Shown: positions 21,540-31,900 of the stretch, piece after piece | Position numbering within the stretch: position 1 is the first letter of the stretch | Layout of the letters: each line of letters starts with the position of its first letter | Source of the DNA: Myotis daubentonii | Lineage: Eukaryota; Chordata; Mammalia; Chiroptera; Vespertilionidae | Length of the DNA stretch: 64,000 nucleotides | Direction: 5' to 3' | Assembly (NCBI RefSeq): GCF_963259705.1 | Contig: NC_081847.1 | Span: 92,766,389 to 92,830,388, forward strand | Position numbers and translations under genes: made by a program | Notes under the pieces: model-generated | The model's database searches: none | What the model was told of the DNA's origin: nothing | The model's input: only the letters and a program-made list of their open reading frames with translations

Positions 21540-21766
21540 CTCTACGCCAGCGGTTCTCCACCTTCTGGCCCTTTAATACAGTTCCTCATGTTGTGACCCA
21601 ACCATAAAATTATTTTTGTTGCTACTTCATCACTGTCATGTTGCTACTGTGATGAACCGTCATGTAAATATCTGATATGCAGGATGGTCTTAGGCGGCCC
21701 CTGTGAAAGGGTCGTTCGACCGCCAAAGGGGTCGCGACCCACAGGTTGAGAACCGGTGCTCTAAGG
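21540..21766 (-). mobile_element. SPIN-type hAT element, reverse orientation
   Basis: The element at 21548-21758 (211 bp) ends GGGTCGCGACCCACAGGTTG then AGAACC, the left terminus of SPIN (Space Invader) hAT elements read in reverse. Flanking CTCTACGC and CTCTAAGG match at 6 of 8 positions. It is non-coding. SPIN elements are known for patchy distribution and inferred horizontal transfer among tetrapods. Confidence 0.88.
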
Positions 21767-22356
21767 TCCCACTTGGGCTTTTTCTCTAGCCACACCAGTG
21801 CCCGGGAGGGAAAGGCCGGGTGGGGTACTCGGGGGAAACACCCTGTTGGTGAAGTTAGAGTTGATGGAACCCGCAGAGCCCAGGTGGGAGCCGGCGGCCT
21901 TCAGGGCCGAAAGGAAAGGTTCTGTGGGGTTTGGGCCGCCTTCGGGTGCGGAATTCTTAGCGGGACCCTCAGCTGCTCCGGATGAGGAAGGAGACGAGAG
22001 GTGTGGGGACTGAGGAGCCCAGTGGGGCTTTGGGGAGCATTTCAGAGCCAGGAGGTAGGGGTGAGCTGGGGGAGATGGGGAAGCAGAGCCTGTGGTCAGG
22101 GCGGCGGGAAAAGGGCTCATGACCACAGGGACCTAAAAACGCGGTGGGCCCAGGGCTTTAAAGCTCAGCGGGGCGACTGGGGGACGTGTTAACCAGAACA
22201 AAGGCCACGTCACCCCGAGTTCAGAGTGGGAGCCGGTGGACTGATGCGAACAGGCAGGCGCCGCCTCGCTCCTGTGACCCTCCTGTCCCAGACAAGGTCG
22301 CTGCGGCCGGAGGAGCGGAGCGAATGCTTGTCAGAGGGAATGGAAACTCAGACCGG

Positions 22357-22656
22357 GAGCTGATGGTGGGGGAGCGGATGGTGGGGGAGCTGATGGTGGG
22401 GGAGCTGATGGTGGGGGAGCTGATGGTGGGGGAGCGGATGGTGGGGGTGCTGACGGTGGGGGAGCTGATGGTGGGGGAGCGGATGGTGGGGGAGCTGATG
22501 GTGGGGGAGCTGATGGTGGGGGAGCTGATGGTGGGGGAGCTGACGGTGGGGGAGCGGATGGTGGGGGAGCGGATGGTGGGGGAGCTGACGGTGGGGGAGC
22601 TGATGGTGGGGGAGCTGATGGTGGGGGAGCTGATGGTGGGGGAGCTGACGGTGGGG
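22357..22656 (+). repeat. Minisatellite, 15-bp unit, 20 copies
   Basis: Exactly 300 bp of GAGCTGATGGTGGGG units with three recurring variants (GAGCGGATG, GAGCTGACG, GTGCTGACG) make 20 copies. The 15-bp period keeps all three frames open, producing a spurious 223-residue + strand frame of GELMV units and proline-rich or HHQLP-type frames on the - strand. It is very homogeneous and so probably recently expanded. Confidence 0.96.
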
Positions 22657-23144
22657 GCGGCGGGGCTGGGCAGCTGGGCCTCTGCCTCCCGGGACCCTGA
22701 GAAGGGGCATCACCCCAGGGCCGGTGTGCTGGGTCCCAGCTACAAACCAAGGGGGGGTTTCACACCAGAGAGCCCCATGCCCACCGGACCGAGCTCTCCT
22801 GCTAACCAAGCTGAAGGAGGGCTTGAGGTTTCAGTGTCCACTGCACACAGCGACTAGGAGGCCGTGTGTTTTGGCTCCTGGGAGCCGGGAGTAACGGCTT
22901 CTGGGTTCCTTTTTGTTGTCGCTGAGCTGTGAGGCCTGCAGACGAGGCGGGAGGTAGATGTGCTGCGCCTGGAGCTCAGAAAGCTTCCAGAGGTGGAGGT
23001 ATGGGCTGAGTGTGTGGCTCTTGTTAAATATACTGACCCACCCACATCTCTGGAGACTCTATTTAGTGAATCTTGCGCTGGGATCTAGGAATCTGTGTTT
23101 TAGACAAGAGAGCCCAGATTACCTGCTCCGCTGAGCCAGTTCGG

Positions 23145-23450
23145 GCGCTAAATGACCTCACTCATGTGGAATCTAACGAACAGAATAAACTGATGAGCAA
23201 AATAGATCCAGAGACACAGAAGCATGGAACAGGCTGTGGGATCTCAGAGGGAAGGCGCCCGGTGGAGGGGGTGGTGGGGGGAGAGAATTGTGTGCAAGTA
23301 TGCATAACCCATGGGCACAGACAATAGGGGGGTGAAGGCCTGGGGTTGGGGGGGACGGGGGGCTAGAGGAGGCCAATGGGGGGGGAAGGGGACATTTATA
23401 ATACTTTCAACAATAAAAATAAAATACTATAAAAAATTTAAAAAGTAAAA
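23145..23450 (+). mobile_element. L1 LINE 3' end, 5'-truncated
   Basis: The end of an L1 is recognisable from TAAATGACCTCACTCATGTG, GATCCAGAGACACAGAAGCA and CAGAGGGAAGG, followed by a G-rich 3' UTR and an A-rich tail with AATAAAAATAAAAT (about 23410-23425). Only about 300 bp are present. No open reading frame remains. Confidence 0.8.
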
Positions 23451-23499
23451 ATAAATGGGCTGTAGGACAAATATACTGCGAGTTAGATTCAGGTCATAA

Positions 23500-23735
23500 A
23501 AGCATGAATCCCACTGTTGCTAACAGCTAAGGCCCTGCATAGCCCTGTGCCAGTCTGTCCTGGTGCCTCGCTCCCTGACCTCATCCACTCCTCACGCTGC
23601 CGTGAGCGGGTGCTGTGCTTACACGCTCCGTGCACACGGGGACGGGACTTCTCTGAGGTCACAGCCAGTCAGCGACGGGTGGGGTTCAAACTCAGGTCGT
23701 AGGTGGTCTGCGTGTGGAAAGTCCGCATTCCAGAC
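23500..23735 (-). mobile_element. MIR/L2-like ancient repeat
   Basis: GAGGTCACAGCCAGTCAGCG, GGGGTTCAAACTCAGGTCGT and the preceding CCCTGACCTCATCCACTCC are arranged as in the reverse strand of MIR/L2-type repeats. It is diverged and the limits are approximate. Confidence 0.45.
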
Positions 23736-24734
23736 TCCCCATGCCTGCCCTTCGGAGCCTGCCTTTGGCTCCCGAGTCCCTGCAGAGCGGGGGCGGGAGC
23801 CTTCTTTCTGCCAAGGGCCACTTGGCTATTTATAACCTCATTCGTGGGCTGTACTGAATTATCAGCTTAGAAACTAGCCGCTATCGGTGGTCAAACATGC
23901 AATGAACTCACCCCTAAGGCTTTGGCAGGGCCAGAACAAAGGATTTTTTGCGCCTTAATGGCCCGCGGGCCGATGCTCCCCACCCCCGCTGTCCGGAGCA
24001 GTGCCGGGGTACCAGTCATGCTCTGTCTTTCCTATCTGAGTAGCATCTTTATGAAGACACTGGGGTGTCCCATTAGGTCTTCTTGATACAGGAAGTCAGG
24101 AGGAATGACTACATCCAGATGGAATTATTCATTTATTGAGAGCCAGTCTTGTAGGGTTAAATGTGAATTGTCCTTCCCTGGAGCCCTACAGCAGCAGCAA
24201 AGAGACTGGAAGCCGTGGCCTAGCAGTTGCCTGGTGTAGCGATCGGGGTTGACCACGACCCAACGTGAATCAGCAGGGCTTCGTCCGCGCTGCACGCCTC
24301 GCGCAATGACCGCCCTTCCCGCTTCTTCCTGCTCCTGGCAAACTTGTCGTCCTTAGGGAGGAGCCTGCGTGGGCTCCAGCTGTGGCGCCGATTCCACGGC
24401 AGGTCTGCGGTCCGTCTTTCTGCTGCCTGTGCACTTAGTTCCTGACTGTCCTCCTTTTGGATTATCTTTCTTAGTCTGTGCCGCCCACGTCCAGGGTCAC
24501 TGAGCTGAAACGTGGGGAGGCCCCATTTCTTCCCCCACCCCCAGCCTCCTTCCTCGGGGAGCCCTGTCCTTAACTGTCTGCGTGCTGATACGGTCGGCCC
24601 CCTTTTCATTGCAGCAGCCCCTGCCTGACTCGAGTCTGTGCCCTGACTTGTCTCCCAGCTGTCACTTGTCCCCCGTCAACCTCCTCCCCCTCCCCCCACA
24701 TTTCCCATGAAGCCTCAGAGAATTCTCTATGAAA

Positions 24735-25245
24735 GACCACCCGCTTCTGCTTAAAATCTGTGCCTGGCTCCCCCAAGCCAACAGGACAACCCCAGGCCCC
24801 CCGTCTAGGACCTCACCCCATCTAACTCTCCAGCCTCAACTTTTGACTTTCTGCCTGGCTCTTTGGTCTCCAGGGACACTGTGCTCATTGTCATTCCCCA
24901 GGCGGGACGCTGTCTCTCCCTGTCTCTCGCTGCCTCGTTCCAGCTCAGGCAGCGGCTGCCTGGATGGCTTCCCACCACCCCCATGCCGGCTACTCCCCCA
25001 CTGCCGGCTACTCCCCCAATGCCAGCTACTCCCCCACTGCCAGCTACTCCCCCACTGCCAGCTACTCCCAGGCCCCATACCCTCTGCATATCTTTACTTC
25101 CCAGTCTACACTGGCTATTGCAGTCACTCAGCTCTTTACTTTGTTCCCACGTTAAGCCTTGAACTTCTTAAGGGCAGGGTGGTGGCTTGTTCTGTTTCCG
25201 GTGGCAAATGGACAACTCGGTCAATGTTCCTTGAAAGAAGTGTGA
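24735..25245 (+). mobile_element. L2 LINE 3' fragment with embedded minisatellite
   Basis: Blocks CTCTCCAGCCTCAACTTTTG, TGCATATCTTTACTTCCCAG and CTTCTTAAGGGCAGGGTGGT follow the order of the L2 3' region. The expected L2 tail (AATGTTCCTTGAAAG) is at the end. An 18-bp minisatellite at 24981-25069 expanded inside it. Confidence 0.55.
24981..25069 (+). repeat. Minisatellite, 18-bp unit, 5 copies
   Basis: Five near-identical copies of GCCAGCTACTCCCCCACT, with G/A variants in the first two, form an 18-bp period. Confidence 0.93.
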
Positions 25246-25555
25246 TTATTGGTTGTCCTTGGGAAGACTCTACGGTTGGGATCTTGCCTCCCCCTCCTCC
25301 CCGACGGGAAGGCTTGGGGTTTCACCTCGAAGTGAGAGCCTCTTCGCTCATTTGTAAAAGGTGGATCGCTTCCTGTTCTGTAAAACTGAACACACTCACT
25401 CGTCAGGGTCTGAAAGCCACGGCCCCGATGCCTGCTTTTGTCTGGCCAAGCGTGTTTTCCACCGTTTTAAATGCTCACATGCTTTTAAAAAGAGTCAAAA
25501 GAAGAAGAAAATGTGCTCTGACACTCGGAATGAAGTGAGATTCCGAGCTCAGTGT

Positions 25556-25725
25556 CCGTAAAGTTTTATTAGAATGAGCAGTGCCCTGTGCCAGGAGTTC
25601 CGATTGTCTGTGACTTCCTGACGACATCAGCAGTCGCAGGGTTTCAGCAGAAAGCCGATGGCCTGCAAAGCCTCACATAGTCACTGTCTGGCCCTTTCCA
25701 GAACACACTGCTGACCTCAGACGCT
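25556..25725 (-). mobile_element. Ancient hAT-like DNA transposon fragment
   Basis: GTAAAGTTTTATTAGAATGA followed by GATGGCCTGCAAAGCCTCAC and CTGTCTGGCCCTTTCCAGAA matches the pattern of an old mammalian hAT family that normally ends in GGCAAACTTTTTCTGTAAAGG on the opposite strand. I do not assign a family name. It is strongly diverged. Confidence 0.5.
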
Positions 25726-26524
25726 AAGAGGACGCACGTGACTCGGTCTCATCCTCGTGCTGGGGGAGCTTGTAGAGGGGCGGGTTCTCTCTCACAATCT
25801 AACTTCCAGGGTGTCCTCTCCGCCCAGAGAGCGGGGAGTTGATGCTGGGGCTGTGCTTTCTGGAAGGGAGGGTGTTCTGATAAGAGTGTGGGGAGCTGTT
25901 TGAAGAGAAGGTGAGCTTCCCACTGCTGGAGGGGTCAAAGGGCGGGAGGACACCCCTTTTTCTTGGGTGTCTCCCTTGAGCTACTGACATTTGAGGTGGG
26001 CAATTCACTGGGGGGAGGGGGACATCTTAGGCATTGGGGGATGGTTGGGAGCCATCCTGAGCTCTAGCCACTAGCAGCCGGTAGCTCCCCTCTCGCAGCT
26101 TCAGCAGCCAGTAGTGCCAGACACTCCCCAGAGTCACCGATACATCACTGCGCACCCTGTCTCCTTCCTGGCCTCCCACTCTCAGCAGTGCCCATGCGCC
26201 TGATGCCCCCTGCCCCTGCCATCCCTCCTCAGCCTGCCTGCACGCCCCCCCCTCCCCCCCGTGCTGGGCCCTCCTCAGTGGGGGGACTTCCGTAACTCAT
26301 GCAGATGCTGGGCCTTGTCTGAGGACCAGCCTCCTGTGAGGATGTGCGGGGCTGGAGGGGGCGGCGGACAGCGGGAGGCTGGGTGGAGGGCACAGCGTGG
26401 TGGACTTTTCAGCCCGAGGGAGTTGCCTGTGCAGGTGACAGAGGGAGGTGGCCAGGGCTCACGTTCCAGATTGAAGTCTAGAAATGAAACGTACTTGTGT
26501 TCATTTATATATATGCTTATCTTT

Positions 26525-26718
26525 AAAAAATACTTTTTTCAGAGAGGAAGGGAGAGGGGGAGAGAGAGAGAAGCATCAGTGATGAGAGTCATCGATCGGC
26601 TGCCTCCTGCACGCAATCAGTGTTGAAGCCCGCAACCTGTGCATGTCCCTGACCTGGAGCTGAACCCTGACCTCCTGGTTCATAGGTCCACGCTCAACCA
26701 CTGAGCCACGCCGGCTGT
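26525..26718 (-). mobile_element. Ves-type SINE
   Basis: On the - strand: ACAGCCGGCGTGGCTCAGTG head, GGTTCAGCTCC B-box region and the GCAGGAGGCAGCCGATCGAT body, ending in CTCTCCCTTCCTCTCTGA and an A-rich tail. No clear target duplication. Confidence 0.85.
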
Positions 26719-26732
26719 ATCCTACCCTTGAA

Positions 26733-26760
26733 ACACACACACACACATGCACGCACACAA
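26733..26760 (+). repeat. Short (CA)n microsatellite
   Basis: About 28 bp of CA repeat with TG and GC interruptions. Confidence 0.85.
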
Positions 26761-26904
26761 TTTGGATAGGTTGCTTTTACTTTGTACAAAATACACTCTA
26801 TCCTGCAGTGAATGTACATATTGCCGTTTTGTTTTTTAATTATCGGAGTAAATAGTGACACAGACGTCCCCAGAGAGTGAGATGAGGATATAGAAGGCCG
26901 TGTG

Positions 26905-27364
26905 CTTGGATGTGGAGAGCGGCTACAGCGTTTGCACAGGTTCAAGCCTCGGACTAACGAGAGGGCACGATCCTCTCGTGGCAAAGCCACGTGCAAGTCC
27001 CACGTGCAAGTCCCAGCACAATGATGGCCAAAGGCTATGGTTGTGAGCTTGACCTTATGGTCCAAACCTGTGGTCCCACCTGGCTGAGTATATGGCCTAT
27101 GGGAGGTGCAGCAAGTAAACAAAGCTGGATCAGGTGCCTGTAATTGAGTGGATTCGAAACTCACCAGACCATTGTAACCACGCCCTTACTGTGCCGCGTG
27201 GAATCAGCTATAAAATAAAGACTCAGGTTGCAGGCTGTGGTGCTGTCGCCAGCTCTCCATCAGAGAGGAGCGTCCCACCCAGCTTTCTTCTCTGTCTTTC
27301 CTCCATCCTACACCGCCCCTCTCAGGCCCCCCAAACCTGGCTGTGCTGGTGCGACACACTGGGA
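26905..27364 (+). mobile_element. Solo ERV LTR, 448 bp, sense to CDH2, just upstream of exon 2
   Basis: The element at 26911-27358 starts TGTGGAG and ends CGACACA. Flanking hexamers CTTGGA and CTGGGA match at 5 of 6, fitting a class II-like ERV. It carries a TATA box (TATAAAATA at 27209) overlapping an AATAAA polyadenylation signal at 27214, and a 13-bp tandem duplication at 26988-27013 that contains CACGTG twice. It is on the same strand as CDH2 and ends 353 bp before exon 2. No viral coding region flanks it. The boundaries are inferred from terminal features, so the call is good but not certain. Confidence 0.7.
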
Positions 27365-27599
27365 TGTGTGCCCTTTTCTTGAAAAGTGAAGGTGTGATGC
27401 TGGAGTGGGATCCGCACACTGCTGGGCGCCCCAATCCCCACCAACCCCCGGCAGGTCCCTGCTGGTTCTTCAGCCACAGGAGCAGGTCATGGGGAGGAGA
27501 AGCGGGGATGGGTTTATTTACATGTTACTGGGCGAGAGGAGTGGGGTTTGTTTCTTTCACGCCGGCTGTCTAAAAGCTCACCCTGCTCCTCCACATCCC

Positions 27600-27950
27600 A
27601 GGGGTCGCCACCGGGGCCCAGGGGGTGTTGGTGCGCGACCGCTGGGAGGAGGCGCGGGCCGCGGGCCGTGGAGGAGGCGCAGCGCTGGACACGCTCTTTT
27701 CTGTGTTGCAGGCATCGGCAGGGGCCAGGGAGGCCGCCACGTGCAAGACGGGCTTTCCCGAGGACGTGTACAGCGCGGTCTTGTCCCAGGACGTGCACGA
27801 AGGACAGCCTCTTCTCAATGGTACAGTCTCCCCCTCTTTGTCCGTACAGTGCCTGTGCCCTTGACCCCAAAAGGCGCGCATCGGCTCTCCTGCTAGCAAG
27901 GGGGAACCGCTCGGTCGCCCCGTGAGCGTGCAGGGACCTCGAGTGCGGGT
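27600..27950 (+). promoter_or_regulatory. CpG-rich patch around exon 2
   Basis: A local peak of GC and CpG covers the end of intron 1, exon 2 and the first 130 bp of intron 2. It is too small to call an independent promoter, but it may be a methylation-variable patch. Confidence 0.4.
27712..27820 (+). CDS. CDH2: CDH2 exon 2: end of signal peptide and start of prodomain
   Basis: This exon contributes 36 complete codons and the first base of the next (phase 0 in, phase 1 out). It starts [13 protein letters not shown] and continues [12 protein letters not shown], ending with Q-P-L-L-N. The [15 protein letters not shown] block and [10 protein letters not shown] are the conserved opening of the N-cadherin prodomain, which is removed by furin-type cleavage before adhesion is possible. 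The acceptor TGTGTTGCAG and donor G|GTACAG are present. Compared with human, one residue is missing between the signal peptide and the conserved Cys, and Lys before DVHEG is Gln. The first base of the split codon (G) fits the Val found in human. Confidence 0.96.
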
Positions 27951-28757
27951 CCCTCATGCGGCGTTGGCAGGCTCGCGATCCCGTGAAAACTTCCTTTCCA
28001 TTTTTGAGTCACGGTGGAAGCCATGACACGACTAATCTTTACTGTTTCTGCACATACTTTCCTTATTTTGAAGGAGAATACTTAACCAACCGTCTGATTC
28101 GAAATGGTTTTAAAAGTTATTTACAGCAACAATCCACTTACAGTTATATATTACAGAAATTACTGTGCTATTCTCTTTGGAAAAACATGTCAGACTGTAA
28201 TATTTAGCATAACGAGCAGCTTTAGCAGGTAAAGTCTGAGGCGGGAGCATGAAACGCGTACTTTCGTTATGACATTGTTTATAGACATTACGCGGCAGCT
28301 AATTTGGTTGTTGCATATGTGGATGTCAGATATAGACTCCTCTCCTGCTGAAAGACGGATCGAGTTCGTGTACGGTTATCGTATGAAAGCTCGTGCCAGT
28401 GTGGACAAAACCTGAGAGAAGAGGTGAGCGTCAGAGGCAAAATTGAAACTCGCCCCCCCCCCCGCTTTTACCGCTAATTGAAATCAAATAAAAGATCGGT
28501 TGGTTGAATTTTCATGGGCTGATTTATCATTGCACAGAATGTCATTGAGATGTGGAAGCAAGAAGCATTGATTAGTAAGTTGCATTTAGATTCTAATTCC
28601 CAGACTCTCGTGCCTATCTCTGAGGGTGTTTTGGAGAGCTGCTTTTAGAAAGATCCGTGCAACCTCAACTGATTAATTTACACGGGACTCCACCACCCAG
28701 CCCTGATGGAAGTGAAGCGTCTGCAGCCCTGAAGAACCTTAGTGGGACAGGACCTAA
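27821..28757. other. Intron 2 interval, repeat-poor, AT-rich after 28050
   Basis: From 28050 to 28700 the sequence is unique-looking and AT-rich, with a C-run near 28452. No repeat family is recognised. It is a candidate for conserved intronic sequence, but I cannot test conservation. Confidence 0.4.
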
Positions 28758-28765
28758 GAATAGCC

Positions 28766-28984
28766 CAGCGGTTCTCAATGTTGGCTGCACATTAGAACCA
28801 CCTGGGAATCTGTTTTAAAATTCTGATTTCTGGGCCCCATCCTCCGGAAATTCTGTTTCTTTGTTACTAATGTTGTAGCCCCACCCCATCACAAACAGAA
28901 TGTCCGGAGGATGAGCCCCAGAAATCAGGATTTTAAAAAGATTCCCAGGTGATTCTCATGTGCAGCCGAGGTTGAGAACCACTG
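28766..28984. mobile_element. Palindromic MER5-like hAT element (fold-back)
   Basis: The element starts CAGCGGTTCTCAATGTTGGC and ends GCCGAGGTTGAGAACCACTG. The left half is inversely repeated in the right half almost throughout: ATTCTGATTTCTGGGCCCCA pairs with the later GGGGCTCATCC / CCCAGAAATCAGGATTTTAA region. The whole of about 219 bp can fold into one long hairpin. The MER5/Charlie group of hAT elements has such termini. Flanking octamers match poorly. A second copy is at 62507. Confidence 0.8.
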
Positions 28985-28992
28985 CCCTAGAC

Positions 28993-31900
28993 AGAGAACT
29001 TGGAAATGTAAATGGCTCTTAGCTACTCACATTCTTTGCTGCAGCTTGTCATTTTATTTTCATTTGTATTCTATAATTGTGATTTGCTCACACCTATGTG
29101 ATCTTTCTGAAGTCGATTTTTTTTTTTTTTAAAAAAAGACATCTCATCCCTGCCTCATTACATGGTATTTTAATGAGTAAATATTAGATCAGCCTGTTTC
29201 AATATTGTATTGCTATCTCATCTGATGGGTAATGGTTAACAAGATAGAGGTTTAATTCTAATCAAAGTGTGTAGATTTGGTTGAGCTTAATGTGAGTCTT
29301 GGAGTTTTTCTGCACATACGTCATTTCCTTTAAATCTCTAAAATTATTATGTGGCATCCGAGGACCCATGTGACCCTTAAATGTTATTTGAATGCTGAAA
29401 AAAAATAGATTCGATTTCATAGAATCATTGAGATGGATAAAAAAATGTCACTGACGTGGGCTATGTTGCATTTTGGCAATTTATTTTTTAGATTCATTTT
29501 CAAATGAATAATTCCTCCTAATCTCTTTCCTAAGAGCTTGAATTTATTGGTTGCAAATAAACATATGGTCTGTCAGTAGAAACCATTGATTTAAGATGAA
29601 ATGCATTGGCATGTTAAACAGGTGCAAAAACGAAAGCCTGCTTTCTAATTCTCCGATAATGCTGGTGACAGTAGGAGTGGGTATAGCTGCTTGCCAGTGT
29701 CTGTTTAGTGTAATCTGTACCCTTGGAAGGTTCCCTGAGTTCCGAATGCGGGAGATTGGAAATGCTTTTGACACTCTGCTGTAGTCGTCACCAAGAGAAG
29801 TGAGTGTGGTCGTCTCTGGGAGAATTTCCTTAAATCATGGGACCCAGTTCTTACCATTTTTATTTTTTAGCTTTTTTTTTTTTTTTTTAAAAAAAAACCT
29901 GTTCCTCTCATGACACATTATTTTCTTTCTGTTTCATTCATGGAATATGTTAAAGGATACCAGCATCTTAGAGCTTAAAACAGAAACTTCAAAATGTTGA
30001 TTCATAGAAAGAAATTCTTTTTGGGAGGAAGAAAACAGACTTTTGTGATACATGACATTCCTTTTTACAAGAGTTGTCACAGGCTAAGTTTTTTTTTTTT
30101 TTTTTGGAGAATCGTTACTTAGAAGAATTCTAGATTTTTGCCTTTTGTGTCTTAGGGTTGTTTTTCAGTGGGATGGTCATCGAAGGTGCATCTATCCACT
30201 GGACCCAAATGCCATGCCGTGACTGTGCGTGAATTCTGTGGCCGGCAGCAGTCCATTTACCTCACACCCTAAAGCTGCCAGGGGTCTTCTGCTGGGCCAG
30301 CCAGAGGGAGCACTTAGCCATGGTTTGGGGACTTGCAGTGTTTGAGGAAAGAGGCCATTGTCCCTAAGAAATATGCAACAGTCCCCAAGGCATTTGCCTC
30401 ACGGCAAGTCCTACCCTATTAAGGTTGACTTGAGAGTCAAGAGTTACGTTGAAGTTATCACCTATAACTGTTGACGTTCCCTTTAGTTTCCCATTGATGA
30501 CGGTCGGGGCGTGGAGGAGAGTGGTCCAGCGATACGTATGACGTGCTTTCATAGGGCACATCCCGGCACACTAGGCCTCGCACGGAAGTGTAACATTTTG
30601 GTCTGTAGGTGCCACGGATGCGGCCTGTCTTACAGACGGTTCGGTAGCAATCTCCGTGAAGGTGCCTGAAAACCATTCCGCATGAGATGATGGAGACATA
30701 AGGGGTATTAGTTGTGTTAGAACAGGTGCATAGAAGAGATGTAAGGGCTGGACTCCAGCTTGGAAAGCGCCCCCTTCTCCCCACCCCCACCCCCTTTTAT
30801 GTTTTGCCGCTGGAATGACTATTGTAGAAAGGATGGACCGTAAACCAGGTGCTCTGTAGGTTTGCATCAGTATGTTTTTTGGTAAAATCCTGAGGAGGGC
30901 AAGTGCATCTGGCGATGAACCTTTACGTTTCCCGTTCTGTCCTGTTGGCGATTTCCTCGCCTCGGAAAGCCACTCGGCATTTAAACATGGGCCGGAGGGG
31001 GGGGGGGGGAGCGGGGGGCCTTTGTTCCGTGTTGTCAGCACAGCCAGGCCTCGCCCCGCGGCGCCCGTGCGTGTGTCCTGACAGGCTGCGTGCAGTGCGC
31101 CTCTCTTGCATGTCACGCTGCTGTGCAGCCTTTTTGGTGGCGGACTTTGATTTTCCTTGAGGGATATTTTCTCTGGGGGCTTGTGTTCAAAAGTAGAGTT
31201 ACTGGGCCAACAGGCACGTGGAGTATGGCAGCGTTTTCCTTGGCATTTTTGTAGGCCTCGTCTTTACAGGGCTGAAGTCCGTTAGTTCTTTTCTAATCCT
31301 CATTTCCATCTCACTTACAAGGTTTTTCATTTTCCTGTTTCCCCTCAGGTGAAAAGCATTCCTTTCTTATCCCGTGGTATTTTCCTGTGTTTGCCTTTAT
31401 AAGTAGGATCATTTGTAAGCACTTCCTGCCAAGCCCCTCGTTTTTCCGTAAGCCCATTGTAGCTCGGAGAGATTGCAGGTTTTTCAGCTCGTTAGACCCT
31501 TAGCTGCAGAGCTGGAGTTAGAACCCAGGTGTCCTAATTTTTTTCTGATGATGGTGATGATGAAAACCCATGATGGTAGAACGCAGGGCAGGGTGGGGGC
31601 TGATGGATGCTCGCCTAACGGGGGTCTTGGGACAAGTTCATCTCAGAGCTGGTCCTCCTTCCCCACTCAGCACCCTGGCGGCGTGTTACCGGACACATTG
31701 GAGAGTTGGTGACTACCAGGCGCACCCCCATCATGAAAGTAACTTTCCGTTATTGTCGCCATTAGTATTTTGTGCCTGTTTACAAGCAGAGTCATGTAGG
31801 GCTGTGCAAAAGCATATTTAGCCCTTGATGGTTTAACTCACAGTCCACTGAGCTGGAAAAATCTCTTGTGGCGGCACTTTAGTTGAAAATAAAATACCTG

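Larger units (their letters stand above)
2633..27711 (+). other. CDH2: CDH2 intron 1, 25,079 bp
   Basis: The intron begins GTACGG and ends with a pyrimidine-rich tract (CTCTTTTCTGTGTTGCAG). Both splice sites fit the consensus and preserve phase 0. It contains many repeats, listed separately, and no other gene that I can support. In human CDH2 the first introns are also long and have been reported to contain regulatory E-boxes, so enhancer activity here is plausible but not shown by the sequence. Confidence 0.9.

Noticed and set aside
22186..22857. 223-codon + strand frame of GELMV repeats and opposite PPPSA or QLPHH frames
   Set aside because: A 15-bp minisatellite is divisible by three, so all frames stay open. 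No promoter, splice sites or similarity support a gene.
18107..25069. Regular repeats that might be taken for a CRISPR array
   Set aside because: Units are head-to-tail with no unique spacers, in a mammalian intron. They are minisatellites.
27405..27957. 125-163-codon frames spanning exon 2 in other frames and on the - strand
   Set aside because: They are shadows of the GC-rich exon 2 region. The real frame is fixed by the N-cadherin match and by splice phase.
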